This document shows, one piece after another, positions 30,642-39,072 of a stretch of DNA of 64,000 bases. The stretch covers positions 1 through 64,000 of the IMG/VR virus record IMGVR_UViG_3300002140_000265; one strand, given 5' to 3'. The number at the start of each line of letters is the position of its first letter. Positions within the stretch are counted from its first letter, which is position 1. Position numbers and translations under genes: made by a program. Under the pieces are notes generated by a model, which was not told the DNA's origin, did no database searches, and was given only the letters and a program-made list of their open reading frames with translations. Origin of the DNA: a virus.

Positions 30642-31580
30642 CTAGATAAACTCAACGTTGGCCATGATTTCTGTCATACACGCAACTACGTTTAGTTCAT
30701 GGTCAGCTACAAAGGAATTTTTATATTGATAGTCGGCCAGAATTAAAATTAACTGGGGCAATGATTCCGGTTTCACGCGGGCAGTAGCTCTGTCGTAAAT
30801 GGCTCTAAAAATAACAGAAGCATCGGTGTCAATATTATTGGCAACCCACGAACGCATTTTTTTAAAGTCCTTATCCTTTATAAGCTTTAACAAAGTATCA
30901 TAGTTATCATTAGTTAAGTTTTTAGTGACACCAGAATCAATAAAACCAGACAACGAATACCGTTGGCACTCATTAATAACACGACGCCAGTCTGGAGCAA
31001 ACTTCATGATTAAGTCTGCAACTGCCATTTCTTCATAGCTTACGCCTTCTTCCTCAAGGATAAACTTCATGCGTTTCATAAACTGAGCCGCAAGTTGTGC
31101 TAGGTCTTTCTTAGTTGTATTAAATTCATAAACACCGCAGCGAGAATGCAAAGGCTCAATGATTCGGTTTTTAAAATTACAAGTAAGAATAAACCTACAA
31201 TTCTGGCTGAACTCTTCAATGAACCCGCGAAGTGCTGGTTGAGTAGATTGAGGATTCAAGTAATCAGCCTCATCAAGAATTACAACCTTGTATCCACCTT
31301 GCAGAGAAATAGTGGATGCAAACTGCTTGATTTTACCTCGTAAGGTATCTATGTTTCCATCTTCAGAGCCATTAATAACAATAAAATCAAGGTCAAGAGA
31401 CTGGCACAAAGCACGAGCAACAGTGGTTTTACCCAGCCCAGCAGTGCCAGTAAAAAGCATATTAGGTAAATCCCCTTTAGCGACAATTGCATTGAAGGTG
31501 TCCTTTAGCTGTTGCGGCAGAATAGTATCATTAATTTTTTTAGGCCGATACTTTTCGCACCATAGAAATTCATTAGACAT
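30642..31580 (-). CDS. 44: Clamp-loader ATPase, gp44-like (AAA+)
   Basis: A 312-residue AAA+ ATPase. Walker A GTAGLGKTTVA (about 44-54), Walker B VVILDEADYL (about 101-110), sensor 1 ILTCNFKNRI and an arginine-finger region HSRCGVYEF. Forms the clamp loader with gp62 and opens the gp45 ring using ATP. Length matches T4 gp44 (319). Confidence 0.95.
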   Translation of the reverse strand: MSNEFLWCEKYRPKKINDTILPQQLKDTFNAIVAKGDLPNMLFTGTAGLGKTTVARALCQSLDLDFIVINGSEDGNIDTLRGKIKQFASTISLQGGYKVVILDEADYLNPQSTQPALRGFIEEFSQNCRFILTCNFKNRIIEPLHSRCGVYEFNTTKKDLAQLAAQFMKRMKFILEEEGVSYEEMAVADLIMKFAPDWRRVINECQRYSLSGFIDSGVTKNLTNDNYDTLLKLIKDKDFKKMRSWVANNIDTDASVIFRAIYDRATARVKPESLPQLILILADYQYKNSFVADHELNVVACMTEIMANVEFI

Positions 31581-31643
31581 TTGACAAGTTACTCCATACT
31601 TTAATAAATTTATTCACACTAACTCGATCAATTATCTGACACA

Positions 31644-31847
31644 TTAACTATTCATGGCCTTGTCTTGCTGAAGTTGTTCAACCAGTTGAATAACCTGAAC
31701 GCATTGATCCCGCAGTTGACCGATAGTCGATAGCTCTTCACCTTTAAATCCACCGCGTGAAGTGATAGCATCAACCACAGCAACTGTACTACGGCCGATA
31801 CGGTTTGAAATTTCGTTGATTTGTTCTTGAGTTGTTTTTTCTGTCAT
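31644..31847 (-). CDS. Small protein between gp45 and gp44
   Basis: 67 residues from the ATG at 31847, immediately behind the gp45 stop with a GGAGC site. Helical, Gln-rich at the C-terminus (QVIQLVEQLQQD). The gp45-gp44 gap in T4 relatives often has no gene, so this is an insertion. No family recognised. Confidence 0.5.
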   Translation of the reverse strand: MTEKTTQEQINEISNRIGRSTVAVVDAITSRGGFKGEELSTIGQLRDQCVQVIQLVEQLQQDKAMNS

Positions 31848-31848
31848 G

Positions 31849-32526
31849 TTAAGCTCCAAATGTAGATGATTTTTCTAGTGCAATCCAGTACTGCACATTA
31901 AGTTTTTTGTGTTGAAAGTGCGAAATAAGTTTAGAAGAGATCGAAACATCATAATCGCCAGGCACGATTTTAAGATTGCTGATACCCATAATAAAGTTAA
32001 AAGATTTTTCAGCGTCAAAGGTACCATCAACATCAATTGAATATGTATTCGATGTTGAATTAGCATTATCAACTACTGCAAAGTTTAATACACCATTCTT
32101 ACCGGTAATTGAAACATCGCTGTGCCCCAATGCCGATGCTGCTCGCTTTAGCTTTGTAAGTGTGTCAGTAGTAAGTTCAAATGTTACTTCAGCCGCTGGC
32201 ATTTTAATATCCTTACTTGGTGATGTAAGGGTTTCCTCAGGCGAGAAGAAGTATTTAACTTTAGATCTACCAGCGGTATCGCCGACTACAACATAACCTT
32301 CATTAAAGTTGAGTTGTGGCTTATCAACCAGGTCAAGGACGCTGATGAATTCATTCAGGTCATAGACACCAAATGCTTGTGGAAAAGATTCCGTGACATC
32401 TGCTGATGCCATGATGTTACGTGCCTCAGACATTGTCTTAAGTGTGTTGCCTTCTCGAACCATTATATTCTGGTTAATACCAGAGAAGTTCTTGAGAATC
32501 GTAAGAGTACTGTCGCTTAGTTCCAT
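31849..32526 (-). CDS. 45: Sliding clamp, gp45-like
   Basis: A 225-residue processivity factor in the gp45 position and of T4 length (228). It has the alternating strand-helix composition of the clamp fold (MELSDSTLTILKNFSGINQNI at the start; ISSKLISHFQHKKLNVQYWIALE near the end). It tethers gp43 and also couples gp55-driven late transcription to replication. A dedicated promoter lies just upstream in the 3' end of gp46. Confidence 0.92.
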   Translation of the reverse strand: MELSDSTLTILKNFSGINQNIMVREGNTLKTMSEARNIMASADVTESFPQAFGVYDLNEFISVLDLVDKPQLNFNEGYVVVGDTAGRSKVKYFFSPEETLTSPSKDIKMPAAEVTFELTTDTLTKLKRAASALGHSDVSITGKNGVLNFAVVDNANSTSNTYSIDVDGTFDAEKSFNFIMGISNLKIVPGDYDVSISSKLISHFQHKKLNVQYWIALEKSSTFGA

Positions 32527-32558
32527 AATAGGTTCCTCATAAAAAATGTGTATGGTGT

Positions 32559-32587
32559 ATTATACCACGGTTTCGACTTCTTGTAAA
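32559..32587 (-). promoter_or_regulatory. Early/middle promoter for gp45, TTTACA-17-TGGTATAAT
   Basis: Minus strand: TTTACA (32582-32587), 17-bp spacer, TATAAT (32559-32564), extended TGG; inside the last codons of gp46 and 33 nt before the gp45 ATG. Confidence 0.75.
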
Positions 32588-34299
32588 CCTTTTATTTTAC
32601 TGAAGTTCTTATCTTTATAAAATTCAATCTTGTTTTCAAACTTGCCGTCTAGAATCTCCCCCTTGTGAGAGATGACAAAAATATTCGAATCGTCAGGGAG
32701 AGTATATAAAATTTTAAGTAGATTTTCCACCCCGTCAATATCAAGGCTCGAGTCAAATGTTTCATCTAGAATAAGTAGGTTAGTTGCAATAGAATTTTTC
32801 ATCTTAGCAACCTGGCGCCAAGTGAATAATAGTGAAAGGTCAATCCGCTGTTTCTCACCTTCAGAAAACGATTCATAACTAAATTCATCACGGTGGCGTG
32901 AACGAATAGTTTCTTGAAATGATTCATCAAGATCAAAGTGTACAAAGAAATCAAGGATTTGTAAGTACTGGTTTACAAGCTTATTGATAACAGGCAAATA
33001 CTGTTTAATAATTTTTGTTTTAATGCCAGTGTCTTTTAGCATCTCAGCTAGTACATTATTATAAGATAAATCTTCATTGAGACTTAACTTATGTTCCGTA
33101 TAGCCGTTCTTTTCGTTACAGTACTTGCTAAGTTCTTCTTTAGCAGTTTTTAAGTCTGCCACATCTGAACTGCTTATTTCGCCGTCAAGAGCCCGTATTT
33201 CATTTTGCAACCTGGCAATTTCTTTATTATTCACAAGCATATCACGCTGCCACTGTTGTATTTCAGAAAGCGTTGTAGTCGCATACTCTAAAGCAGTTGC
33301 AATGTTGGCTGATTCTTTATTGGCAAGGTCCATGGCTGACTTAAGTTCTTTGGCTTTTGCCTTAGCACCTTCTAGCTTTTCAGATCTTAGATCTGCACCA
33401 ATATCTTGCGAGCATGTCGGGCACGTGTCATTAACCTCATAAAATTTTGCATCTTTAGCTACTGCTGCTACTTGCTGTTTAAACTGAGCTTGGTATTCCA
33501 ATAAAGTCTTTTGCTTATCGGTAAGGCTATCTGCTTTAGCCTGAGCTCCTGTTAAATCATTTTCAACTGATTCTGCCAATGTTGCATTCTGGTCAACAAG
33601 ATCTTGAATTAAAGATTGATTCGATAGAATTTTAGATTGTTTTGCTTCGATGTTTGAATTCGTAAGTATCTGTACATCTTTAATGTATTTTTCTTGGGCT
33701 TCAATCCGCGTCTTTGTAATATCAATCCCGTAATTAGTCTGTCTAATATTTTCTTTTAAAGTATTTGTCTGCTCACGCAACAAAATATTCATCTTTGAAA
33801 ATATGTTAATACCTAACAAGTCTTCAATCACATCACGTCTGTGTCCTGCCTGGAGTTGCATGAATGGAATAAAAGACGAAGACCCTAGAACCACAACTTG
33901 ATGGAACGATTTATGGTTCAGTTTAAGGATGTTTTGTTCTAGGATCTTCTGATATTCCTTAGAGTGCGATGATTGATTGAGCATTTGGTCGTTCTTCCAA
34001 ATCTCAAACACACCGGGAGAGATACCCCTAACAATTTTAAAGCTATTACTGCCTATTGTAAACTCAACCTCAACGACACAATTCTTACCATTTACTGAAT
34101 TAACCAGTTGTGGTTTGTTAATGTTCCGATGTGGCTTACCAAAGAGACCGAAGGAGATAGCATCCAACATTGTTGATTTGCCAGCACCATTCTGCCCAAC
34201 TACTAATGTAGATTTATTACGCGTTAAATCAATTTCAGTAAAAGAATTCCCAGTTGATAGAAAATTCTTCCATTTTATATGTGTAAATCTAATGGTCAT
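32560..34299 (-). CDS. 46: Recombination endonuclease subunit, gp46-like (Rad50/SbcC family)
   Basis: A 579-residue SMC-like ATPase. Walker A VVGQNGAGKSTMLDAI (about 32-47), long coiled coils (about 180-440) around a zinc-hook CPTC (about 291-294), ABC signature FSEGEKQRIDLSL (about 478-490) and Walker B LLILDETFD. With gp47 it processes DNA ends for recombination-dependent replication. Overlaps gp47 by 4 nt. Confidence 0.95.
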   Translation of the reverse strand: MTIRFTHIKWKNFLSTGNSFTEIDLTRNKSTLVVGQNGAGKSTMLDAISFGLFGKPHRNINKPQLVNSVNGKNCVVEVEFTIGSNSFKIVRGISPGVFEIWKNDQMLNQSSHSKEYQKILEQNILKLNHKSFHQVVVLGSSSFIPFMQLQAGHRRDVIEDLLGINIFSKMNILLREQTNTLKENIRQTNYGIDITKTRIEAQEKYIKDVQILTNSNIEAKQSKILSNQSLIQDLVDQNATLAESVENDLTGAQAKADSLTDKQKTLLEYQAQFKQQVAAVAKDAKFYEVNDTCPTCSQDIGADLRSEKLEGAKAKAKELKSAMDLANKESANIATALEYATTTLSEIQQWQRDMLVNNKEIARLQNEIRALDGEISSSDVADLKTAKEELSKYCNEKNGYTEHKLSLNEDLSYNNVLAEMLKDTGIKTKIIKQYLPVINKLVNQYLQILDFFVHFDLDESFQETIRSRHRDEFSYESFSEGEKQRIDLSLLFTWRQVAKMKNSIATNLLILDETFDSSLDIDGVENLLKILYTLPDDSNIFVISHKGEILDGKFENKIEFYKDKNFSKIKGLQEVETVV

Positions 34300-35357
34300 G
34301 CAATTTCTAGTGTTTGCGCTTCAGCCATAAGTTCGCTGATTTGCATTTTAATACGGCCTTTATCTAAGTCTGTATCTACTGCCTCAACATAACTGCTAAG
34401 GAGTTCGTCGGTATCTTCGAAAGAGATATTTTCATCATTTACATTTTCACCGATAAACTCATTAAATGTTTCAGCAATTTTTAACTCATGGATTTGTCGT
34501 CCTTGAATTCTATCCACAAACCTATCAAAAATAAATGCGTCGGTCTTATTGTTAACAATAATCTTGACAAACTTATTATCAAATTTTGTCACGTCATAGG
34601 TATTATAATCTATTTTGCTATCGTCGTACACTACTTTTTCAAATAATGTAGTAGGATTTTTTACAGCGGTTAACTCACGAGTATCAGTGTCTAACACATG
34701 GAAATACTTTGGGTCACCAGCATCAGACCAGAAATATTCTAGCTGTGAGCCTAGATAATGGATATTATCCTTCTGTGACTTTGTATGGTAATGGCCTGAT
34801 AGAACCATTTCAAACTTTTTAAACAAAGATGCATCCATGCCGTCTGTAGCTTTTACACCGCGCATTAGATCAAAGCCATTTAACTCTAAGTGAGCACCAA
34901 GGATATCAGCCTCGCAGTTACGAATAAATTCCATTGACTTGTCATAGTTATCTGCACAAATCCATGGCAGCAGCCCGATTTTTAACTTATCATATTCAAG
35001 CACTGTTGGTTCCATTACGATATGAATCTCATTCATAAAATGGCCAAAGAGCTCTTTCAATGAGTTTAGATCGTTGGTATTTTTATAATAGGTATCATGG
35101 TTACCAGGGATGATATCCATCTTAATACCGTGTTTACGCAATGGCTCAAGAAAGTGTCTACGGTTATGATGCATCGCTTTAAAGTTAATAAACTTACGAT
35201 GGTCATAGTAGTCACCTAAGTGAATAATCTGCGTAATGTTATTTTCTAACAAATACGGAAAGAACACATTATCATAGAAGTCTTCATGGTTCTTAAGAAA
35301 GATATCAGAAGAGTTGCGTATTCCGCAATGCGTGTCATTTAAGAAGGCAATTTTCAT
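34296..35357 (-). CDS. 47: Recombination nuclease subunit, gp47-like (Mre11/SbcD family)
   Basis: A 353-residue calcineurin-like phosphoesterase. Metal motifs: FLNDTHCGIR (about 5-14), HLGDYYDHR (about 46-54), IPGNHD (about 87-92) and SGHYHTK (about 194-200). The two-metal nuclease partner of gp46. Coupled to gp55 upstream and gp46 downstream by 4-nt overlaps. Confidence 0.95.
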   Translation of the reverse strand: MKIAFLNDTHCGIRNSSDIFLKNHEDFYDNVFFPYLLENNITQIIHLGDYYDHRKFINFKAMHHNRRHFLEPLRKHGIKMDIIPGNHDTYYKNTNDLNSLKELFGHFMNEIHIVMEPTVLEYDKLKIGLLPWICADNYDKSMEFIRNCEADILGAHLELNGFDLMRGVKATDGMDASLFKKFEMVLSGHYHTKSQKDNIHYLGSQLEYFWSDAGDPKYFHVLDTDTRELTAVKNPTTLFEKVVYDDSKIDYNTYDVTKFDNKFVKIIVNNKTDAFIFDRFVDRIQGRQIHELKIAETFNEFIGENVNDENISFEDTDELLSSYVEAVDTDLDKGRIKMQISELMAEAQTLEIA

Positions 35358-35926
35358 TCTAAAAAGTCACTTAAGTCAGAATCAAGGGAGCGAGATTTGC
35401 GTGTTTTTTTATCTTCTTTAATTACTTCTTTAAAATGGTCATCAGCCGTTTTTACGCGCTCAATTCTCTGACGAAGAGATTCAACGATTTGTTCACCGAT
35501 TTCAAGATCTTCGGTGCCAAACAATTCGCTTAGATCAACTTTACTTAAATAAGCCATCTTCACATCTTGCTGCTTTTTCTCCTTAGCAATTCGACGTAAA
35601 AAGGCGTACCAAGTGATTTGTGTAAAATACGCAAATGCATTTGGTTTACCTGTCCTGGTGGCGGCTTCTAAGTTATAGTTATGAATTGCTTTTAAACAAT
35701 TTTCGACAGCATCCATTACCATTTCTTCACGGTACGTGTACCGAATAAAATTTGACTTGTGAGACAGGCCTTCGGCGATGCGCAAAAAGCATTCGGCGAT
35801 ATAGTTAGTGACAATGGGCGCTTGTACATTTTCTGCGCGAGCTTTATTAGCTGCAGTAACGTATTCAACTACAGCAAGAGAAAATTCGCTGTTTTTTACA
35901 TAGTGTGGCTTTTCTGTTTTAGTCAT
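35354..35926 (-). CDS. 55: Late-transcription sigma factor, gp55-like
   Basis: A 190-residue small sigma factor, T4 length 185. Residues about 45-130 hold the region 2-like core (FLRIAEGLSHKSNFIRYTYREEMVMDAVENCLKAIHNY is interrupted by matches to T4). The C-terminal LDSDLSDFLE corresponds to the T4 sliding-clamp-binding tail SLDFLYE. It directs host RNA polymerase to TATAAATA promoters, which are found exactly at several late genes here. Confidence 0.92.
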   Translation of the reverse strand: MTKTEKPHYVKNSEFSLAVVEYVTAANKARAENVQAPIVTNYIAECFLRIAEGLSHKSNFIRYTYREEMVMDAVENCLKAIHNYNLEAATRTGKPNAFAYFTQITWYAFLRRIAKEKKQQDVKMAYLSKVDLSELFGTEDLEIGEQIVESLRQRIERVKTADDHFKEVIKEDKKTRKSRSLDSDLSDFLE

Positions 35927-35948
35927 CCATCACTCCTTTCAATTGTAT

Positions 35949-35979
35949 ATTATAACATGATATGGCTAAAAAGTGTGTA
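35949..35979 (-). promoter_or_regulatory. Possible promoter for gp55 (TGTTATAAT)
   Basis: Minus strand TATAAT (35949-35954) with extended TGT, 23 nt before the gp55 ATG and an AAAGGAG site. The -35 element is poor (TACACA at 19-bp spacing), so it may rely on the extended -10. Confidence 0.45.
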
Positions 35980-36011
35980 TTATTTGCTTTATTGAGAAAA
36001 GAAAATAGTTG

Positions 36012-36040
36012 TGTACTAGAATCCAAAAACGTGATATAAT
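36012..36040 (+). promoter_or_regulatory. Plus-strand promoter TGTACT-17-TGATATAAT, antisense to neighbouring genes
   Basis: TGTACT (36012-36017), 17-bp spacer, TATAAT (36035-36040) with extended TGA: a full match to the early-promoter motif used elsewhere on the minus strand. It points into the 3' end of the minus-strand gene at 36077-36448. Downstream are an AAAGGAG and a 29-codon frame (36047-36136) of doubtful coding value, so an antisense or small RNA is possible. Confidence 0.55.
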
Positions 36041-36076
36041 CCTAGTATGAACGCCGGAGGGGAAAGGAGTACCCTA

Positions 36077-36448
36077 TTAATGAATCTTAGTACCAGTAGC
36101 AGCAATATTCAATTCTTCACTTTCCATCGATTCTAGCTCATCCTCTGTCACAGTCATTCTATTTTCTATAGCCAATGATGCATCTTTAATTGCCTCTGCA
36201 TAGTGTTCAAGCATTTCATCCGTTGGAATGCCTTCTGCGATAATATGAGAACTATTAATTTTTTGTTCTGACTGTTCTTGGAATACCATAAAAGGTTTAA
36301 AATAGTAGTACTTTAAACCACGTTTATCGTCTTCTATATTTATAATTTTAAAGGTATCTACTGTGATGAAATATCCTTGAGCGTCATGGGAAACAATAGA
36401 ACAAATAATTTCATCATTGTTGCTTAGCTTAAACTGTTTTACTTCCAT
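36077..36448 (-). CDS. Lsm/Sm-fold-like small protein, second copy
   Basis: A 123-residue protein with KQFKLSNNDEIICSIVSHDAQGYFITVDTFKIINI, comparable to the Sm-like strand pattern of the protein at 26911-27195, then an acidic Glu/Met-rich tail. It lies between uvsW and gp55. A convergent plus-strand promoter fires into its 3' end. RNA-related function is only a suggestion. Confidence 0.5.
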   Translation of the reverse strand: MEVKQFKLSNNDEIICSIVSHDAQGYFITVDTFKIINIEDDKRGLKYYYFKPFMVFQEQSEQKINSSHIIAEGIPTDEMLEHYAEAIKDASLAIENRMTVTEDELESMESEELNIAATGTKIH

Positions 36449-36478
36449 ATTATTTTATCCTGACGTTGTTTATTAATT

Positions 36479-37966
36479 TTAATCAATACTTATTTCATAA
36501 GTTTTATAATCAAACTCTTCTGCTTTGTACATCTTAAGTCTTTCAAAGGCATGTAACAAACAAAAGTTCTTTTTAGTATGATAGGATAAATCATCCGTGA
36601 TATCAAAGAGTTTTGTAACCCTGCCATCATCGCTTTTTCTTAAACCCCTACCAATACTCTGTAACACTCGTATCTGTGATTTCGATGGAGATGCAAATAC
36701 AATATTGTGTAGGTTTCTAATATTTATGCCGGTAGAAAAGGTTCCCATCGATGCAACAATAATTGCATCACTTTGTTTTTCGGTGATCTTACGGATTGCT
36801 TCTCTATCAGCAGTTTCTGTTTGACCAGAGACAAAAAAAACTTTTCTATCTTCATGTGCCTTGGCTCTTATTATATCATATAATACCTTACCGTGTTTCT
36901 CTACATACTGAAACAGCACCAGCGTGTTACCGGTTTGATCTACTACTAGGTTTCTAATAAGATTATTTCTTTTCTCATTAGTAACTATAAAATCAATTTC
37001 ATCTTGATATGTCAAACCGTTACATGCTTCTCGAGTAGTGTTGCTATAATTTAACACAAGTCGCGTGATTGCCAATTTAGCAAGGGTGTCGTTATCTTGC
37101 AACTCGCGAGTCGTGGTAACCTTAAACACTCTTCCAAAAAGACCTTGTAATACCAATTCGTGTGTCAGTGAACCATCAAGCGTGCCTGTTGTACCAAATC
37201 GGTATTCAGCTTCAGTGCACTTTTCCATAATTGTGGTAAGCGATTTAGATTTAAACCCATGGCACTCATCACCAAAGACAGCACCAAATTGCGAAAACCA
37301 ATCTAATGGAAATTTATAAATCGATTGCCAGGTTGATACGTACACCTTTGCGTCTGAGTTCTTATCTTTACCGGAGTAAATTCGGTGCACTTCATTCTTT
37401 GAATCAAATAGATCATTAGTTGCATAATCGTTGAAGTCACCGTACATTTGCTCTACTAATGAAGTTGTTGGCACAATGACCAAAACCCTTTTGTCTGAGT
37501 TAGCTATAAACCAACGAAGCAATGTATAGATGATTAACGATTTACCAGAGCCCGTGGGCGATACTAATACGCCTTTCTTTTTATGAATAGCATTACATAC
37601 TGCATCAAACTGATAATCTCTGACTGGAAACGGTAGATTAAGGTTTTGAACAAAACTCATAATATCGACCGGCGATACTTTGTTGCTTGACTCCGGAGGA
37701 CCGTAATCACTTGCGTGTTGATCTAATTCGTATTCACGCTGCTCACAAAATTTAAGTAAGTGATAAAACAACCCGCCAGGTAATGTGCCAGTCCGAGCAT
37801 TATAGAGACGAATTTTACCATCCCATACTTTATTCTTAAACGCTGGCATAAATTTATAACCAGGAACAAAGAATGAGAAGTGCTCATTTAACTCTTGGCC
37901 GATTCCCTGATCACACTGTAACCCCATGGTAGCATGATTTAACTTCCAGATTGAAATTTTTTCCAT
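36479..37966 (-). CDS. uvsW: UvsW-like recombination helicase
   Basis: A 495-residue superfamily 2 helicase. Motif I SPTGSGKSLIIY (about 136-147), motif II GDECHGFKS (DExH, about 231-239), motif III FGTTGTLDGS, and motif VI QSIGRGLRKSDDG (about 437-449). An N-terminal ~100-residue substrate-binding domain precedes the motor. It remodels R-loops and branched DNA and helps switch from origin- to recombination-dependent replication. Overlaps uvsY by 28 nt. Confidence 0.93.
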   Translation of the reverse strand: MEKISIWKLNHATMGLQCDQGIGQELNEHFSFFVPGYKFMPAFKNKVWDGKIRLYNARTGTLPGGLFYHLLKFCEQREYELDQHASDYGPPESSNKVSPVDIMSFVQNLNLPFPVRDYQFDAVCNAIHKKKGVLVSPTGSGKSLIIYTLLRWFIANSDKRVLVIVPTTSLVEQMYGDFNDYATNDLFDSKNEVHRIYSGKDKNSDAKVYVSTWQSIYKFPLDWFSQFGAVFGDECHGFKSKSLTTIMEKCTEAEYRFGTTGTLDGSLTHELVLQGLFGRVFKVTTTRELQDNDTLAKLAITRLVLNYSNTTREACNGLTYQDEIDFIVTNEKRNNLIRNLVVDQTGNTLVLFQYVEKHGKVLYDIIRAKAHEDRKVFFVSGQTETADREAIRKITEKQSDAIIVASMGTFSTGINIRNLHNIVFASPSKSQIRVLQSIGRGLRKSDDGRVTKLFDITDDLSYHTKKNFCLLHAFERLKMYKAEEFDYKTYEISID

Positions 37967-38385
37967 TCAATTATATTCTTCACTGTTTGGTGTCGCCACT
38001 TAATGTTTTCTATGATCTCATGTAAAGTATCTATAACGGTCTTATAGTACTGGATTTTCTCTTCCGACCGTTGAATATCTGGATCCGAATCATAGTAATA
38101 ATCCATCTCGCCCTTTAAGACTTTCAAGCCATTAAATGGATCTGGTTCCCAATTCTTTTCTTTGATTTCCTCTGGCGATAGCTTACCGTTGTAGTATAAC
38201 CACTTATCTTTAAGCAGTTCTTTTTGCTTAAACTCTGAACGCTTAAGCATTAACTTGTAATTAGAGGAGAGCGTGAGATATTTTGCGTGTAGCTTAGGTG
38301 AGACTCGTGAAGCCTCATCTAAACGCATATCATTGATTTCGCAGTCAGTTGACCACTCGTTTAGAATATCTTGTAATTCTAACAT
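37939..38385 (-). CDS. uvsY: UvsY-like recombination mediator
   Basis: 148 residues from the ATG at 38385. Helical and lysine-rich (DEASRVSPKLHAKYLTLSS; LKRSEFKQKELLKDKWLYYNGKL; IIENIKWRHQTVKNIIEWKKFQ), fitting UvsY in length and in the terminal R-x-F-x-x-G-like motif. It loads UvsX on gp32-coated ssDNA. Located between uvsW and a tail-tube paralogue. Confidence 0.8.
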   Translation of the reverse strand: MLELQDILNEWSTDCEINDMRLDEASRVSPKLHAKYLTLSSNYKLMLKRSEFKQKELLKDKWLYYNGKLSPEEIKEKNWEPDPFNGLKVLKGEMDYYYDSDPDIQRSEEKIQYYKTVIDTLHEIIENIKWRHQTVKNIIEWKKFQSGS

Positions 38386-38403
38386 AATATAGTTCCATTT
38401 CAA

Positions 38404-38961
38404 TTATAATGTAGTTGATACTGTAAATGATTCAGTAATTGCACCTGTCGTTTTATTTATATTCATTAATTCAAAGTATGAGAATCTGAATGAAGCAGCA
38501 AAAGAAATAAACTCACTACCGCTTGCAGTTGATTCTAATTGAATGTCACCTAATGATGTGGGTACACAATCCAAATAACGAATTTGCTTTGTAACATTAT
38601 TTGCGCTTGATAACATATGTAATGTTATATCAGCATACGTTGGTGGGTTATTAGCCGATCTATTCAATGCTGATGTTGGCGGGGTATCCAACAATCTACG
38701 AATCCATTTATACATCTCTTCATAAGAAGACATATCTTCATCTAGAATAATATTTGCAGTAAGTTCATTAAATGTTATTTTATCACCAGCAAATGGAATG
38801 CCCGCAATTTTTCTAAATGGTACCTCAACAGAGTTTAACAGCATGCCTGGATGCGTAATACTCTGACAAAAGAATTCCAGGTTAGGATAGTTCTTCCGAT
38901 CAAGACTGATCTTGAACGAAGTAGGTTGCAGGTAATTAATGTTATTAGTTAGTGTTGCCAT
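38404..38961 (-). CDS. gp19-like tail tube paralogue
   Basis: A 185-residue protein related to the tail tube fold: an N-terminal PTSFKISLDRKNYPNLEFFCQSITHPG, VEVPFRKIAGIPFAGD and EEMYKWIRRLL match the tube pattern also seen in gp19 at 44284-44811 (VPFRGRILKMAGDR; FERWMNGIN). A second gp19-like gene may form a tube-initiator or baseplate-capping protein, as T4 gp54 does. Directly behind a late promoter although placed with recombination genes. Confidence 0.75.
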   Translation of the reverse strand: MATLTNNINYLQPTSFKISLDRKNYPNLEFFCQSITHPGMLLNSVEVPFRKIAGIPFAGDKITFNELTANIILDEDMSSYEEMYKWIRRLLDTPPTSALNRSANNPPTYADITLHMLSSANNVTKQIRYLDCVPTSLGDIQLESTASGSEFISFAASFRFSYFELMNINKTTGAITESFTVSTTL

Positions 38962-38980
38962 ATGTTTTCCTATATACTTC

Positions 38981-38988
38981 TATTTATA
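38981..38988 (-). promoter_or_regulatory. T4-type late promoter TATAAATA
   Basis: Exact octamer 19 nt upstream of the gp19-like ATG, after the gp23 terminator. Leader would be only ~12 nt, with GGAAAA as ribosome site. Confidence 0.75.
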
Positions 38989-39007
38989 TTAATTATAGTG
39001 CACAAAA

Positions 39008-39035
39008 AAAGGGAACCCCTTGCGAGATTCCCTTT
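39008..39035 (-). terminator. Intrinsic terminator after gp23
   Basis: Minus strand AAAGGGAA ... TTCCCTTT stem with a 12-nt loop and a seven-base T-run. Ends the major capsid transcript before the next late promoter. Confidence 0.88.
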
Positions 39036-39039
39036 AAAG

Positions 39040-39055
39040 GCCCAGTGGACTGGGC
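39040..39055. other. Second hairpin downstream of gp23
   Basis: GCCCAG-TGGA-CTGGGC perfect stem just upstream (in transcript terms) of the gp23 terminator. May protect the abundant gp23 mRNA or reinforce termination. Confidence 0.7.
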
Positions 39056-39072
39056 TCTTATTATACCAAGAA

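Noticed and set aside
39060-39065. TGGTATAAT at the end of gp23
   Set aside because: No -35 match at 16-18 bp and transcription would run straight into the terminator hairpins; left as a chance match.
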